Source of the DNA: Oscillospiraceae bacterium
GTDB lineage: Bacteria; Bacillota; Clostridia; Oscillospirales; Oscillospiraceae
Direction of reading: 5' to 3'
Assembly: GCA_028708585.1 (NCBI GenBank)
Contig: JAQVYO010000010.1
Location: forward strand, 1 to 19,530
DNA length: 19,530 nt
Below the pieces are notes generated by a model. The model worked only from the letters and a program-made list of their open reading frames with translations, searched no databases and had not been told where the DNA came from. The position numbers and the translations under genes are program-made. This document shows positions 1 to 5,850 of the stretch, one piece after another (within the stretch, counting starts at the first letter, position 1; each line of letters opens with the position of its first letter).

Positions 1-536
1 TGTCCGCTCCCTTGTTCTATATCGGCTGGAAACAGCCGCTTTCCGAAGCCGATCCCTTGGAAGAACAGCTGACGGGCGAACTTGCCTGCGAACTGCTGTT
101 TGGAAGCTCCAGTCCTCTATACGCCCACCTTTACGCTGACGGGCTGATTGATCATGATTTTGGATATGGGTTTGAAACCTATCCCGGATGCCGATTTCTG
201 CTGGCGGGCGGCGAAAGCAGGGATCCGGACGCTGTAGCGGCCGCTATTTTGGCCCAGCGGGATCTTATCGCGGCGGAAGGGCTGGATGAAGCGCTTTTCC
301 GGCGGCTGAAAAAAGCGGCTTTCGGCAGCCGGCTGCAGAATCTCAATTCGATGGAAAACACTTGCGTGGAACTGGCTGACGCTTACTTTCAGGACTTTTC
401 CTATTTAGAATTTCCCAAAGCCTACGCACGGCTCGATAAAAGCCAGGTGGAACAGTTCATTATCCATGCGTTTGCGCCGGAGCGGTCTGCCATCTCCATT
501 GTGCGCCCCAACAGGAAAGGGGCGGCTGAAATTTGA
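1..536 (+). CDS. M16 family (pitrilysin/YmfH-like) peptidase, C-terminal part, 5' truncated by window edge
   Basis: The reading frame is open from base 3 to a TGA at 534-536, so this is the last ~178 codons of a gene that begins before the window. The visible part fits the C-terminal, non-catalytic half of an M16 zinc-peptidase-like protein. It has a segment on release of homodimer-type domains (LLFGSSSPLYAHLYADGLI, then FGYGFETYPGCRFLLAGGES) and ends in ISIVRPNRKG. The HxxEH zinc motif of the family lies in the N-terminal half and cannot be checked here. YmfH-type proteins usually come as a YmfF/YmfH pair; the partner would be upstream. The stop overlaps the TTG start of lgt, so the two are translationally coupled. 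Its processing target is not evident from the sequence. Family placement is from pattern recognition. Confidence 0.75.
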   Translation, partial: SAPLFYIGWKQPLSEADPLEEQLTGELACELLFGSSSPLYAHLYADGLIDHDFGYGFETYPGCRFLLAGGESRDPDAVAAAILAQRDLIAAEGLDEALFRRLKKAAFGSRLQNLNSMENTCVELADAYFQDFSYLEFPKAYARLDKSQVEQFIIHAFAPERSAISIVRPNRKGAAEI

Positions 537-1465
537 CCTATCCGATTACCTTTCCAGGCCTCGGCTTGGAACTGAATCCCGGAAAAGTGGCGTTTTCTTT
601 TTTAGGAAAGGATATTTACTGGTATGGTATCATTATCGCCTGCGGATTCCTTCTGGCTGTGTTTTACTGCAGCAAAAAGTCGCCTTCTTTTGGCGTTTCG
701 CCGGAGCAGCTGCTGGACCTTTTGATCTTTGCCGTACCTATTTCTGTAGTGGGTGCCCGTCTCTATTACATTATCTTTTATTTTTCTTTATTCCAAAAGG
801 ATGTAAATGGGGTTTTAAAGCCTGATTTTAAACAGATGGTTTTCATTTGGGACGGCGGCCTTGCCATCTATGGCGGGATTATCGCCGGCGTACTGACCCT
901 TTTGGTCTTCTGCAGAATCCGAAAAATCAGCTTTGGCGCCTTTTTGGACGTAGCTTGCTTCGGCCTTCTCATTGGACAGGCATTGGGCCGCTGGGGAAAT
1001 TTTTTCAACCGGGAAGCTTATGGCGGGGAAACGACGCTGCCATGGCGCATGGGCCTTCATGTTCCGGCAGAAAACGGCATTGTGGGCGCTGTTCATTATA
1101 TTGAAGTGCACCCCACTTTTCTATACGAATCGCTCTGGAATGCGCTGGGTTTTGTTCTGCTGGTTTCGCTCGCCCGGCGGTGCGTTCGTAAATTTGACGG
1201 GCAGTTTTTTTTGCTGTATATGGCGTGGTATGGTTTCGGCCGCGGATTTATCGAAGGGTTTCGCAGCGACAGCCTATACTTTTTTGGCCTGAAACTGTTC
1301 GGCGTACCCATTCGCGCCTCTCAGGTGCTCGCTTTTCTTTCCTGCGCCATTGCCATCATCCTGCTGATCTACAACTTAAAATTCCGAACTCATCGTCCGG
1401 AAGACCTTTTTATCAACCAAAAAAAGGAACCCCCGATCCAGGAGGAACGGCAAGAGAACCAATAA
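533..1465 (+). CDS. lgt: Prolipoprotein diacylglyceryl transferase
   Basis: Lgt is an inner-membrane enzyme that moves diacylglycerol from phosphatidylglycerol to the lipobox cysteine of prelipoproteins, the first step of lipoprotein maturation. The 310-residue protein has the family opening (FPGLGLELNP, IYWYGIIIACGFLLAVFY). It also has the segment FIWDGGLAIYGGIIAG and the signature GRWGNFFNREAYG at residues 152-164, followed by HPTFLYESLWN. About seven hydrophobic segments are visible and the tail is hydrophilic (residues ~285-310). The start is a TTG overlapping the TGA of the upstream peptidase gene. The purine-rich AGGAAAGGGG at 513-522 sits 10 bases upstream and the family alignment leaves no better start. 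It is co-transcribed with the gene before it and probably with folD. Confidence 0.95.
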   Translation: MTYPITFPGLGLELNPGKVAFSFLGKDIYWYGIIIACGFLLAVFYCSKKSPSFGVSPEQLLDLLIFAVPISVVGARLYYIIFYFSLFQKDVNGVLKPDFKQMVFIWDGGLAIYGGIIAGVLTLLVFCRIRKISFGAFLDVACFGLLIGQALGRWGNFFNREAYGGETTLPWRMGLHVPAENGIVGAVHYIEVHPTFLYESLWNALGFVLLVSLARRCVRKFDGQFFLLYMAWYGFGRGFIEGFRSDSLYFFGLKLFGVPIRASQVLAFLSCAIAIILLIYNLKFRTHRPEDLFINQKKEPPIQEERQENQ

Positions 1466-1496
1466 ACTGAACAACTCGAAAGGAATGGTCATTTAC

Positions 1497-2339
1497 ATGG
1501 CAGTTATTATGGACGGCCGGGCACTTGCCCGGTCGTATAAGGAACGCATTGCCGCCCAAACGGCGGTGATGTCGCATCCTCCCGCTCTGGCGGTTATTTT
1601 AGTAGGAAACGATCCCGCTTCCAGAACATATGTTACCAATAAAGAAAAAGATTGCGCCGAATGCGGGATTATAAGCAAAGAATACGCATTGTCCGTTGAC
1701 ACAAAAGAGGAGGATCTTCTCTCTCTGCTGGAAAAACTCAACCGGCAGCCGGAAATCGACGGCGTTTTGGTACAGCTTCCCCTTCCCGCCGGCATATCGG
1801 AGGATAAGGTCATTGCAGCGATCAATCCTTCTAAGGACGTGGATGCGTTCCATCCATATAATGTGGGGCTGATTGCCACCGGGAACCCCCAATTTCTTCC
1901 TTGCACCCCCGCAGGCATTCTTGCCCTTCTGGACGCATATTCCATCGAAATTGCGGGGAAGCATTGCGTTATGGTGGGCCGTTCCAATATTGTGGGAAAG
2001 CCTATGTCCCTGCTGTTGCTGGGCCGAAACGGCACGATTACCATCTGCCATTCCCAGACGCCGGATTTGCCGCACATTACGCGTATGGCGGATATTTTGG
2101 TAACCGCCGTTGGAAGGCGGGACCTCATTACCGGCTCCATGGTCAAGGAAGGAGCGGTGGTTGTGGACGTGGCGATGAACCGGGACGAAAACGGAAAATT
2201 CTGCGGAGACGTCTTATTTGATGAAGTGATGCCCAAAACATCTTTTATTACACCGGTGCCCGGCGGTGTGGGGCCAATGACCAGAATAATGCTTCTGGAA
2301 AATACCCTCACAGCCGCCCGTCTGCATGGGAAAGCCTGA
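1497..2339 (+). CDS. folD: Bifunctional methylenetetrahydrofolate dehydrogenase / methenyltetrahydrofolate cyclohydrolase
   Basis: FolD interconverts 5,10-methylene-, 5,10-methenyl- and 10-formyl-tetrahydrofolate in the cytoplasm, supplying one-carbon units for purine, thymidylate and formyl-Met synthesis. The 280-residue length is normal. Seen in the sequence are the substrate-site lysine region TYVTNKEKDCAECGI, DGVLVQLPLP, the Rossmann-side motif GRSNIVGKPMS from residue 161, and PGGVGPMT at residues 255-262. I chose ATG 1497 because AAAGGA at 1479-1484 lies 12 bases upstream. The earlier in-frame ATG at 1485 directly abuts that Shine-Dalgarno sequence and adds only four residues. It follows lgt by 31 bases, so an operon with lgt is likely. 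No strong terminator follows. Confidence 0.95.
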   Translation: MAVIMDGRALARSYKERIAAQTAVMSHPPALAVILVGNDPASRTYVTNKEKDCAECGIISKEYALSVDTKEEDLLSLLEKLNRQPEIDGVLVQLPLPAGISEDKVIAAINPSKDVDAFHPYNVGLIATGNPQFLPCTPAGILALLDAYSIEIAGKHCVMVGRSNIVGKPMSLLLLGRNGTITICHSQTPDLPHITRMADILVTAVGRRDLITGSMVKEGAVVVDVAMNRDENGKFCGDVLFDEVMPKTSFITPVPGGVGPMTRIMLLENTLTAARLHGKA

Positions 2340-2680
2340 CCGACAAGGTGCGGACGCCAGGGCCGGCCATGATTAAAAAGGCAGATCCGCTCCGGCAATG
2401 CAGGCGCAACGGCCCTGTTTTGATTGCGCAAGCATGCTGTTATGGAACCATGAGCGGCTTTGTTCATCCTCGGCACAAACGCTAGCATATTGGCTTTCCG
2501 TGCGCTTTCGCCTTGCGCCGGCGAAAAAGGGAAGAAACTTTTTTCCTGTTTGTATATAAAAAATGCAGTATAAAAGGAAAGTATGTTTAAGATCCGTCAT
2601 TTTAACAAACTATACCAATGGCTCATAGTATTGTCATTCATCAAGAACCAACCATAACAGACAAAACGGAGGGATTTTAA
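2340..2680. other. Non-coding gap between folD and the next gene
   Basis: No convincing gene is seen in these 341 bases. A modest stem TTTCGCC/GGCGAAA (2506-2512 with 2520-2526) has no good T-run directly after it; it is followed by AAGGGAAGAAAC and then a T6. It could be a weak folD terminator. A minus-strand open frame covering 2373-2600 has no recognisable content or ribosome binding site. The final 50 bases hold a promoter for the downstream gene. Confidence 0.5.
2631..2658 (+). promoter_or_regulatory. Probable sigma-A promoter for the coiled-coil protein gene
   Basis: TTGTCA (2631-2636) matches 5/6 of the -35 consensus. It is followed by a 16-base spacer and CATAAC (2653-2658), 4/6 of the -10. 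The ribosome binding site GGAGGG (2668-2673) and ATG 2681 follow so closely that the leader would be only about 15 bases. Confidence 0.45.
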
Positions 2681-3259
2681 ATGGCTATCTGGGAAGATGT
2701 AAAAAAAATTACGTCAGATTTTGCGCATTCCACCGCAGATATTTCAAAGAAACTTGCGGAGATTACCCGACTGAATTTAAACAACGCCAAGCAGGAAGAT
2801 AACATCAAAAGCCTATATATGGAGATTGGAAAACAATACTATGAAGAGCATTGCGGCATGCCGGAAGATAGTTATGCCTCTTGCTGCTCCAAGATTAAAG
2901 CCAGCCAAGAGATGATCGAAGAAAACAGCCGGCAGATCGCCGCCTTGAAATCCAGCCTGAAACGGGAAGACAGGTCCAAGCCCATTGAAGCATCTTTTCA
3001 AACCGTGGAAACGGAATCGCCGGAGGAAGACGAACCCACTTCCGAACCAATCGGGGAAATCAGAATTGACAGGGGCGGAACAATTGAACCGACAGCGGAA
3101 ATTAAAATAAAAAAGACAACACCGCAGCCCTCCTGTGCCAGTGATCCGGCCTCCAACTCCAGCGATGATTCGAGTCAAAAAGAGAGTGTGGACGCCGGGG
3201 CGGAATGCCCGCCGGAACCCTCCAGCTTGGATGATGCATCTAAAGAAGAAAGCGAATAG
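2681..3259 (+). CDS. Hypothetical protein: N-terminal coiled coil with acidic low-complexity tail
   Basis: This 192-residue protein is not assigned a function. Residues ~1-100 are helical and heptad-like (DVKKITSDFAHSTADISKKL, YMEIGKQYYEEHCG, then MIEENSRQIAALKSSLKRE). This resembles small Firmicutes proteins in which such a helix is followed by a CxxC zinc ribbon (CPNCGAE-type). Here no zinc ribbon is present. From about residue 100 the chain is rich in E, S, P, T and D and looks disordered, with a short internal echo (EPIGEIRIDRGGTIEPTAEIKIKK). The cysteines in YASCCSKI and near the C terminus do not form paired CxxC knuckles. There is no signal peptide or membrane segment. ATG 2681 has GGAGGG eight bases upstream. 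It is monocistronic, between its own promoter and a terminator. Confidence 0.85.
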   Translation: MAIWEDVKKITSDFAHSTADISKKLAEITRLNLNNAKQEDNIKSLYMEIGKQYYEEHCGMPEDSYASCCSKIKASQEMIEENSRQIAALKSSLKREDRSKPIEASFQTVETESPEEDEPTSEPIGEIRIDRGGTIEPTAEIKIKKTTPQPSCASDPASNSSDDSSQKESVDAGAECPPEPSSLDDASKEESE

Positions 3260-3275
3260 GAAGCAAACCCCAACA

Positions 3276-3323
3276 AACCGTCTTTCTTCCGCTGATTCCT
3301 TCAAGAAAGGCGGTTTTTTCTTT
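3276..3323 (+). terminator. Intrinsic terminator after the coiled-coil protein gene
   Basis: A 13-base stem, AACCGTCTTTCTT (3276-3288) with AAGAAAGGCGGTT (3303-3315), has one G-T wobble and a 14-base loop. It runs into TTTTTTCTTT. Confidence 0.85.
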
Positions 3324-3351
3324 ATCTGTTTGCCTGAAAGATATTCAGATC

Positions 3352-3381
3352 CTGCCGTTCTAAAAAACGGCAGATTTTTTT
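3352..3381 (+). terminator. Second, tandem intrinsic terminator
   Basis: The perfect 8-bp stem CTGCCGTT/AACGGCAG (3352-3359 with 3366-3373) has a 6-base loop and is followed by A then T7 (3375-3381). It lies directly before the tRNA promoter and insulates the tRNA from read-through. The A-rich loop could also let it act on minus-strand transcripts. Confidence 0.8.
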
Positions 3382-3390
3382 GGTTTCTTG

Positions 3391-3419
3391 TTGACATCCG
3401 GAAGGCTGTATGGTATGAT
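3391..3419 (+). promoter_or_regulatory. Strong sigma-A promoter for tRNA-Leu
   Basis: TTGACA (3391-3396) is a perfect -35. A 17-base spacer and TATGAT (3414-3419) follow, with an extended -10 TGG just before it. The predicted start is near 3426, giving a ~23-base 5' leader for RNase P to remove. Confidence 0.9.
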
Positions 3420-3448
3420 AAACAAGCTGTTTTACCCAATAAGTTTAT

Positions 3449-3536
3449 GCGCGAGTGGTGGAATTGGCAGACTCGCTAGATTCAGGTTCTAGTGTGCATT
3501 ACGCACGTGCGGGTTCAAGTCCCGCCTCGCGCACCA
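3449..3536 (+). tRNA. tRNA-Leu (anticodon CAG, reads CUG)
   Basis: A class II tRNA of 88 bases with CCA encoded. The acceptor stem is GCGCGAG (3449-3455) with CTCGCGC (3526-3532), the discriminator is A3533, and CCA is 3534-3536. The anticodon stem CTAGA/TCTAG encloses the loop TTCAGGT, giving anticodon CAG at 3483-3485. The long variable arm (GTGC...GCAC) is the class II feature expected of leucine. The T arm is GCGGG-TTCAAGT-CCCGC. The gene stands alone, with its own promoter and a terminator beginning at the CCA end. Confidence 0.97.
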
Positions 3537-3583
3537 AAAGTACTGAAAACTGCGTAATAACGTGGTTTTCAGTACTTTTTTAT
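3536..3583 (+). terminator. Intrinsic terminator of tRNA-Leu, starting within the CCA end
   Basis: The perfect 15-bp inverted repeat AAAAGTACTGAAAAC (3536-3550) pairs with GTTTTCAGTACTTTT (3565-3579) and runs on in T's. The loop can pair further through a short CG/CG core. The first stem base is the terminal A of CCA, so the tRNA 3' trailer is almost entirely hairpin. Confidence 0.85.
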
Positions 3584-3600
3584 TCAAAAAAGTACTGAAA
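3536..3600. repeat. Three-armed inverted repeat (A-B-A layout) behind tRNA-Leu
   Basis: The central arm TTTCAGTACTTTTTT (3567-3581) is complementary to the left arm (3536-3550). It is also perfectly complementary over 15 bases to a third arm AAAAAAGTACTGAAA (3586-3600), with only a 4-base loop ATTC. The two hairpins share the middle arm and cannot coexist. See findings. Confidence 0.8.
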
Positions 3601-3816
3601 TTGAATTTCTGCCGCTCGAAGCCTCTGAAATCTGTTCGCTAGATTTTGAAATAGATTTTCGGGAGGTTATTTCTATTGCGGTAAAAGTGGCCCGAAAGCG
3701 GCTAAGTGTGCTGGAAATAGCGGTCGGGTCGCCTGCTTTCATTCGATCAGAGAGCTGCAAACCTTGTCTTTTTCATCCCTTTTTCAATACGGATGATTGC
3801 CTTACAAGCGATTGAC
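3601..3816. other. Gap with no assignable gene; possible decayed sequence
   Basis: The plus frame that ends at TGA 3813-3815 is open from before 3570, about 80 codons, but has no start codon with a ribosome binding site. The opposite strand is also open over much of it. The predicted peptide (for example EVISIAVKVARKRLSVLEIA) is not recognised. It is best treated as intergenic or a relic. Confidence 0.35.
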
Positions 3817-3845
3817 TTGCATTTATGACTTATCTATGTTATAAT
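3817..3845 (+). promoter_or_regulatory. Sigma-A promoter of ctc
   Basis: TTGCAT (3817-3822), a 17-base spacer and a perfect TATAAT (3840-3845). An overlapping TTGACT at 3813 is too far from the -10. Transcription should start near 3852, leaving a ~165-base leader before the ctc ATG. Confidence 0.85.
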
Positions 3846-3868
3846 AAAAACAATGAAATAAAAAAGAA

Positions 3869-3937
3869 CCGTCTTTTTAAGAAGGGCTTTAGGTATCACA
3901 CTGTATGGGTGTTATATAAAAAGTCCTTCTTTTTATT
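3869..3937 (+). promoter_or_regulatory. Terminator-like hairpin with overlapping alternative stem in the ctc leader (putative attenuator)
   Basis: AAGAAGGGCTTT (3879-3890) pairs with AAAGTCCTTCTT (3920-3931), with one wobble. The stem is extended inward by TATCACAC/GTGTTATA (7 of 8 pairs) and followed by a T-rich tail (3930-3937). The upstream CCGTCTT (3869-3875) can instead pair with AAGAAGG (3879-3885), which would disrupt the terminator. RNA ending here would be ~86 bases. The regulating signal cannot be read from sequence. Confidence 0.6.
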
Positions 3938-4017
3938 GTACGCATGGGGAAACATGGCTTTAAAGCCGCACAATGTGATCTGTGGATCTAAACATTCAAT
4001 CTTCAGGAGGGAAAAGC

Positions 4018-4581
4018 ATGGATGTCATTACAGTACAAAAACGTGATATTGGAGCAAAAACGAAGTATTTAAGGCGCTCGGGATTTGTACCGGGTAACAT
4101 TTTCGGCGGAACCTTGCAGGAGTCCATTCCGATCCAAATGGATGAAACAGCTGCGCGCAAGCTGATTCGCCTTAAGCGGGAAGGCAGTAAGCTGCAGTTG
4201 GTTCTTGATGGTCAGATCATCCCGGTACAAATAAAAGAGAAAACGCAGAATACGCTCAACAACGAGATCGTTCACATCAGTTTTCAAGCTTTGAGTGCCG
4301 ATCAAAAAGTCAACAGTATTATCCATATTATGCTGAAAAACGAGGATGTACTTGCCGGGACAGTGGAAAAGATGATGCTTGAAATCCCTTACGCATCCCT
4401 TCCGGCAGATATGATTGACACCGTAACGATCAATCTTGAAGGTGTTCCGGTTGGCAGTGTCTTGACAGTTGGTGATATTTCCGAATTTCAAAACGAGAAA
4501 ATCAATTTGCAGGTTGACGCGGATAGCATTATCCTGCGCATCCATGACGAAAAGCGTGCCGCCGCGCAAACCCAAGAATAA
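4018..4581 (+). CDS. ctc: 50S ribosomal protein L25 / general stress protein Ctc
   Basis: L25 binds 5S rRNA in the central protuberance of the large subunit. This is the two-domain Ctc/TL5 form of 187 residues. An N-terminal L25 beta-barrel (~1-90) opens with KRDIGAKTKYLRRSGFVPGN, the usual family start. A C-terminal TL5-type domain follows (~95-187; MLEIPYASLPADMIDTVTIN, GVPVGSVLTVGDI). I chose ATG 4018 over the frame-internal start at 3982 because AGGAGGG (4005-4011) sits six bases before it and the family begins here. In Bacillus ctc is stress-induced; here it has a housekeeping-type promoter and a leader with an apparent attenuator. No terminator separates it from the gene at 4683. Confidence 0.93.
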   Translation: MDVITVQKRDIGAKTKYLRRSGFVPGNIFGGTLQESIPIQMDETAARKLIRLKREGSKLQLVLDGQIIPVQIKEKTQNTLNNEIVHISFQALSADQKVNSIIHIMLKNEDVLAGTVEKMMLEIPYASLPADMIDTVTINLEGVPVGSVLTVGDISEFQNEKINLQVDADSIILRIHDEKRAAAQTQE

Positions 4582-4682
4582 TCTGGCGCATCGCTTTCAT
4601 GGGTTAAAAGAAATGGCTGGAATGCATACCATTATGGGCATGGTAAGAAAAGCTTTTTCTTTATTTGGAGAGGAGACGTAAA

Positions 4683-5468
4683 ATGCAGTTAGTCGGACAA
4701 GTGGTCAAACACAAAGCTTTTGGACAGGGGATTATAACAAATTGTTCTGGCAATATGGTTACCGTCTCTTTTTCCCAAGGAGATAAAAAGTTCCTGTATC
4801 CTGATGCTTTTGCCAACTTTTTAACTCTCAAAGATACGTCTGCCCAGAACGAACTCAATGATCTATGGGGCAAGCGGATACAGGCGGAAGCCGTCCAAAG
4901 GCAAGTTTTTCAAGAAAAACAGGAGCGCCGCCATAAAATCCGCAATTTGAAAATCACGCCAAATTCTCAAGCGGCTTTTAACCTTGATTTGAAGGACCTC
5001 GATAGAGTTTTTTCATCGGGTATTGTGTCGACCGGATGCTATTTAAGCGGCTATTCTAAGGGGGAGCCGCGCGTTCCAAACAGGCTGAGGCCTAATTCTG
5101 CCTGCTTGCTGACCGTATGCCCCCCAAATGGATTGGAAAAAGAGCGACGGATCCTGGGTGCTTTTATGGTAAAGGATGATTTTTTAGGAGAATTGTGCAG
5201 AAACGGAATGATAGAATGCCACGCCCGGTACAAAGTGCGCTTGGATTCGGAAAGCAGTTTGCTGTATTGGAATTATTTTGAGCACGGTGATCCTGTCCCG
5301 CGCTGGGGAAGCATGGCATTCAAATATTTCTCGAACAGCATCATGCAGCGCATCTTGTTTGATCTGAAAAAAGTACTCAAGGGCGCCGAAAAAGAATCGG
5401 TCATTCAAGGGTTTTATCAATATTTCTGCGAGGTAAATCGTTTACCGCAGATCAAGGGGAATGATTGA
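4683..5468 (+). CDS. Conserved protein of unknown function with N-terminal Tudor/KOW-like segment
   Basis: The 261-residue protein is not assigned a function. Residues 1-50 (GQVVKHKAFGQGIITNCSGN, MVTVSF, then KKFLYPDAF) match the pattern V.H..FG.G.I.....V.F..G.K.F..P, seen in small beta-barrel segments such as the PcrA/UvrD C-terminal Tudor-like piece. A charged helix follows (~62-90, QAEAVQRQVFQEKQERRHK). The larger C-terminal half (~105-261) is rich in conserved-looking blocks such as YLSGYSKGEPRVPNRLRPNS, ERRILGAFMVKDDF and WGSMAFKYFSN. It contains several cysteines and aromatics but no nucleotide-binding or catalytic motif I can name. ATG 4683 is preceded by AGGAG (4671-4675), seven bases away; the frame-internal codons from 4665 would overlap that site. 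It follows ctc by 101 bases. Confidence 0.85.
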   Translation: MQLVGQVVKHKAFGQGIITNCSGNMVTVSFSQGDKKFLYPDAFANFLTLKDTSAQNELNDLWGKRIQAEAVQRQVFQEKQERRHKIRNLKITPNSQAAFNLDLKDLDRVFSSGIVSTGCYLSGYSKGEPRVPNRLRPNSACLLTVCPPNGLEKERRILGAFMVKDDFLGELCRNGMIECHARYKVRLDSESSLLYWNYFEHGDPVPRWGSMAFKYFSNSIMQRILFDLKKVLKGAEKESVIQGFYQYFCEVNRLPQIKGND

Positions 5469-5530
5469 TAAGCTGTGGATTTGAGTAAAGGATAAAACGG
5501 GAACCGAAAGCCGAAATGCGAAGAGCTAGG

Positions 5531-5569
5531 CTGAACAAGCCCGCCGGCAGGGCCGGCGGGCTTGTTCAG
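5531..5569. terminator. Perfect GC-rich hairpin after the 4683-5468 gene (terminator-like, no T-run)
   Basis: An 18-bp perfect inverted repeat, CTGAACAAGCCCGCCGGC (5531-5548) with its complement (5552-5569), and a 3-base loop. It is followed by ATCTTCATTTG rather than a clean T-run, so termination may be partial. It lies just before the mgtA promoter. Confidence 0.55.
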
Positions 5570-5581
5570 ATCTTCATTTGA

Positions 5582-5610
5582 TTGACCTTCTGTTATTATG
5601 ATGGTATACT
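5582..5610 (+). promoter_or_regulatory. Strong promoter of the mgtA unit
   Basis: TTGACC (5582-5587), a 17-base spacer and TATACT (5605-5610), with an extended -10 TGG immediately before. The start would be near 5617, giving a ~230-base leader before mgtA. Confidence 0.88.
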
Positions 5611-5638
5611 TATGTTCTAATTGAAAGGAAGTGAGACA

Positions 5639-5749
5639 ATGGATGGCAACCCTCGAAGTCTGATAGACGGCTTCCAACCCCAATTTGGAAATACAAGCCA
5701 ATGTGCCGGCGCTGATCGCGGGCTGTTGTCCATTGTGCCTTTATGCTGA
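5639..5749 (+). CDS. Putative 36-residue leader peptide upstream of mgtA
   Basis: ATG 5639 follows AAGGAAGTGAG (5625-5635; core AAGGA ends nine bases before the ATG). The frame runs 36 codons to TGA 5747-5749. The peptide begins MDGNPRSLIDGFQPQF and ends LLSIVPLC. It has prolines at codons 5, 14 and 34 and an acidic residue right after the initiator. It lies between the mgtA promoter and an intrinsic terminator, the place where MgtL-type leader peptides sit in enterobacteria; there, Asp/Glu-Pro rich starts cause ribosome destabilisation at low magnesium. Sequence similarity to MgtL is not evident, so the role is inferred from position alone. Within the ORF the RNA can form a GTCT/AGAC stem flanked by GAA/TTC (5656-5674) and TTCCAA/TTGGAA (5672-5690). 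Confidence 0.5.
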   Translation: MDGNPRSLIDGFQPQFGNTSQCAGADRGLLSIVPLC

Positions 5750-5770
5750 TGGATTAGTCTTTCTGCGTTT

Positions 5771-5797
5771 GCCGCCGTCCGCTGGGGCGGCTTTTTT
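5771..5797 (+). terminator. Intrinsic terminator in the mgtA leader (putative attenuator)
   Basis: GCCGCC (5771-5776) pairs with GGCGGC (5786-5791) around a 9-base loop and is followed by T6 (5792-5797). It stands 22 bases after the leader-peptide stop and ~54 bases before the mgtA start, inside the transcript. The 3' arm can alternatively pair with GCTGCCC (5798-5804) across the T-run, with one wobble. Confidence 0.8.
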
Positions 5798-5850
5798 GCT
5801 GCCCACTGTGTTTTCCACTGGGGAATCCCAAAGAGAAAGGAATGATCCCA

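Noticed and set aside
1493..2488. 331-codon open frame on the minus strand opposite folD
   Set aside because: It is antisense to a full-length, motif-complete folD. Its translation is Ser/Arg/Pro-rich with no domain and has no ribosome binding site.
3449..3600. Attachment site of an integrated element at tRNA-Leu
   Set aside because: No second copy of the tRNA 3' end occurs in the window and no integrase is present. The repeats match each other, not the tRNA.
3825..4046. 73-codon frame across the ctc promoter and leader
   Set aside because: It starts inside the promoter spacer, crosses the terminator hairpin and overlaps the start of ctc.
5617..5850. M-box or yybP-ykoY type riboswitch upstream of mgtA
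   Set aside because: I could not find the conserved purine-rich loops of either class, whereas a translated leader ORF and terminator account for the layout. A covariance search would settle it.
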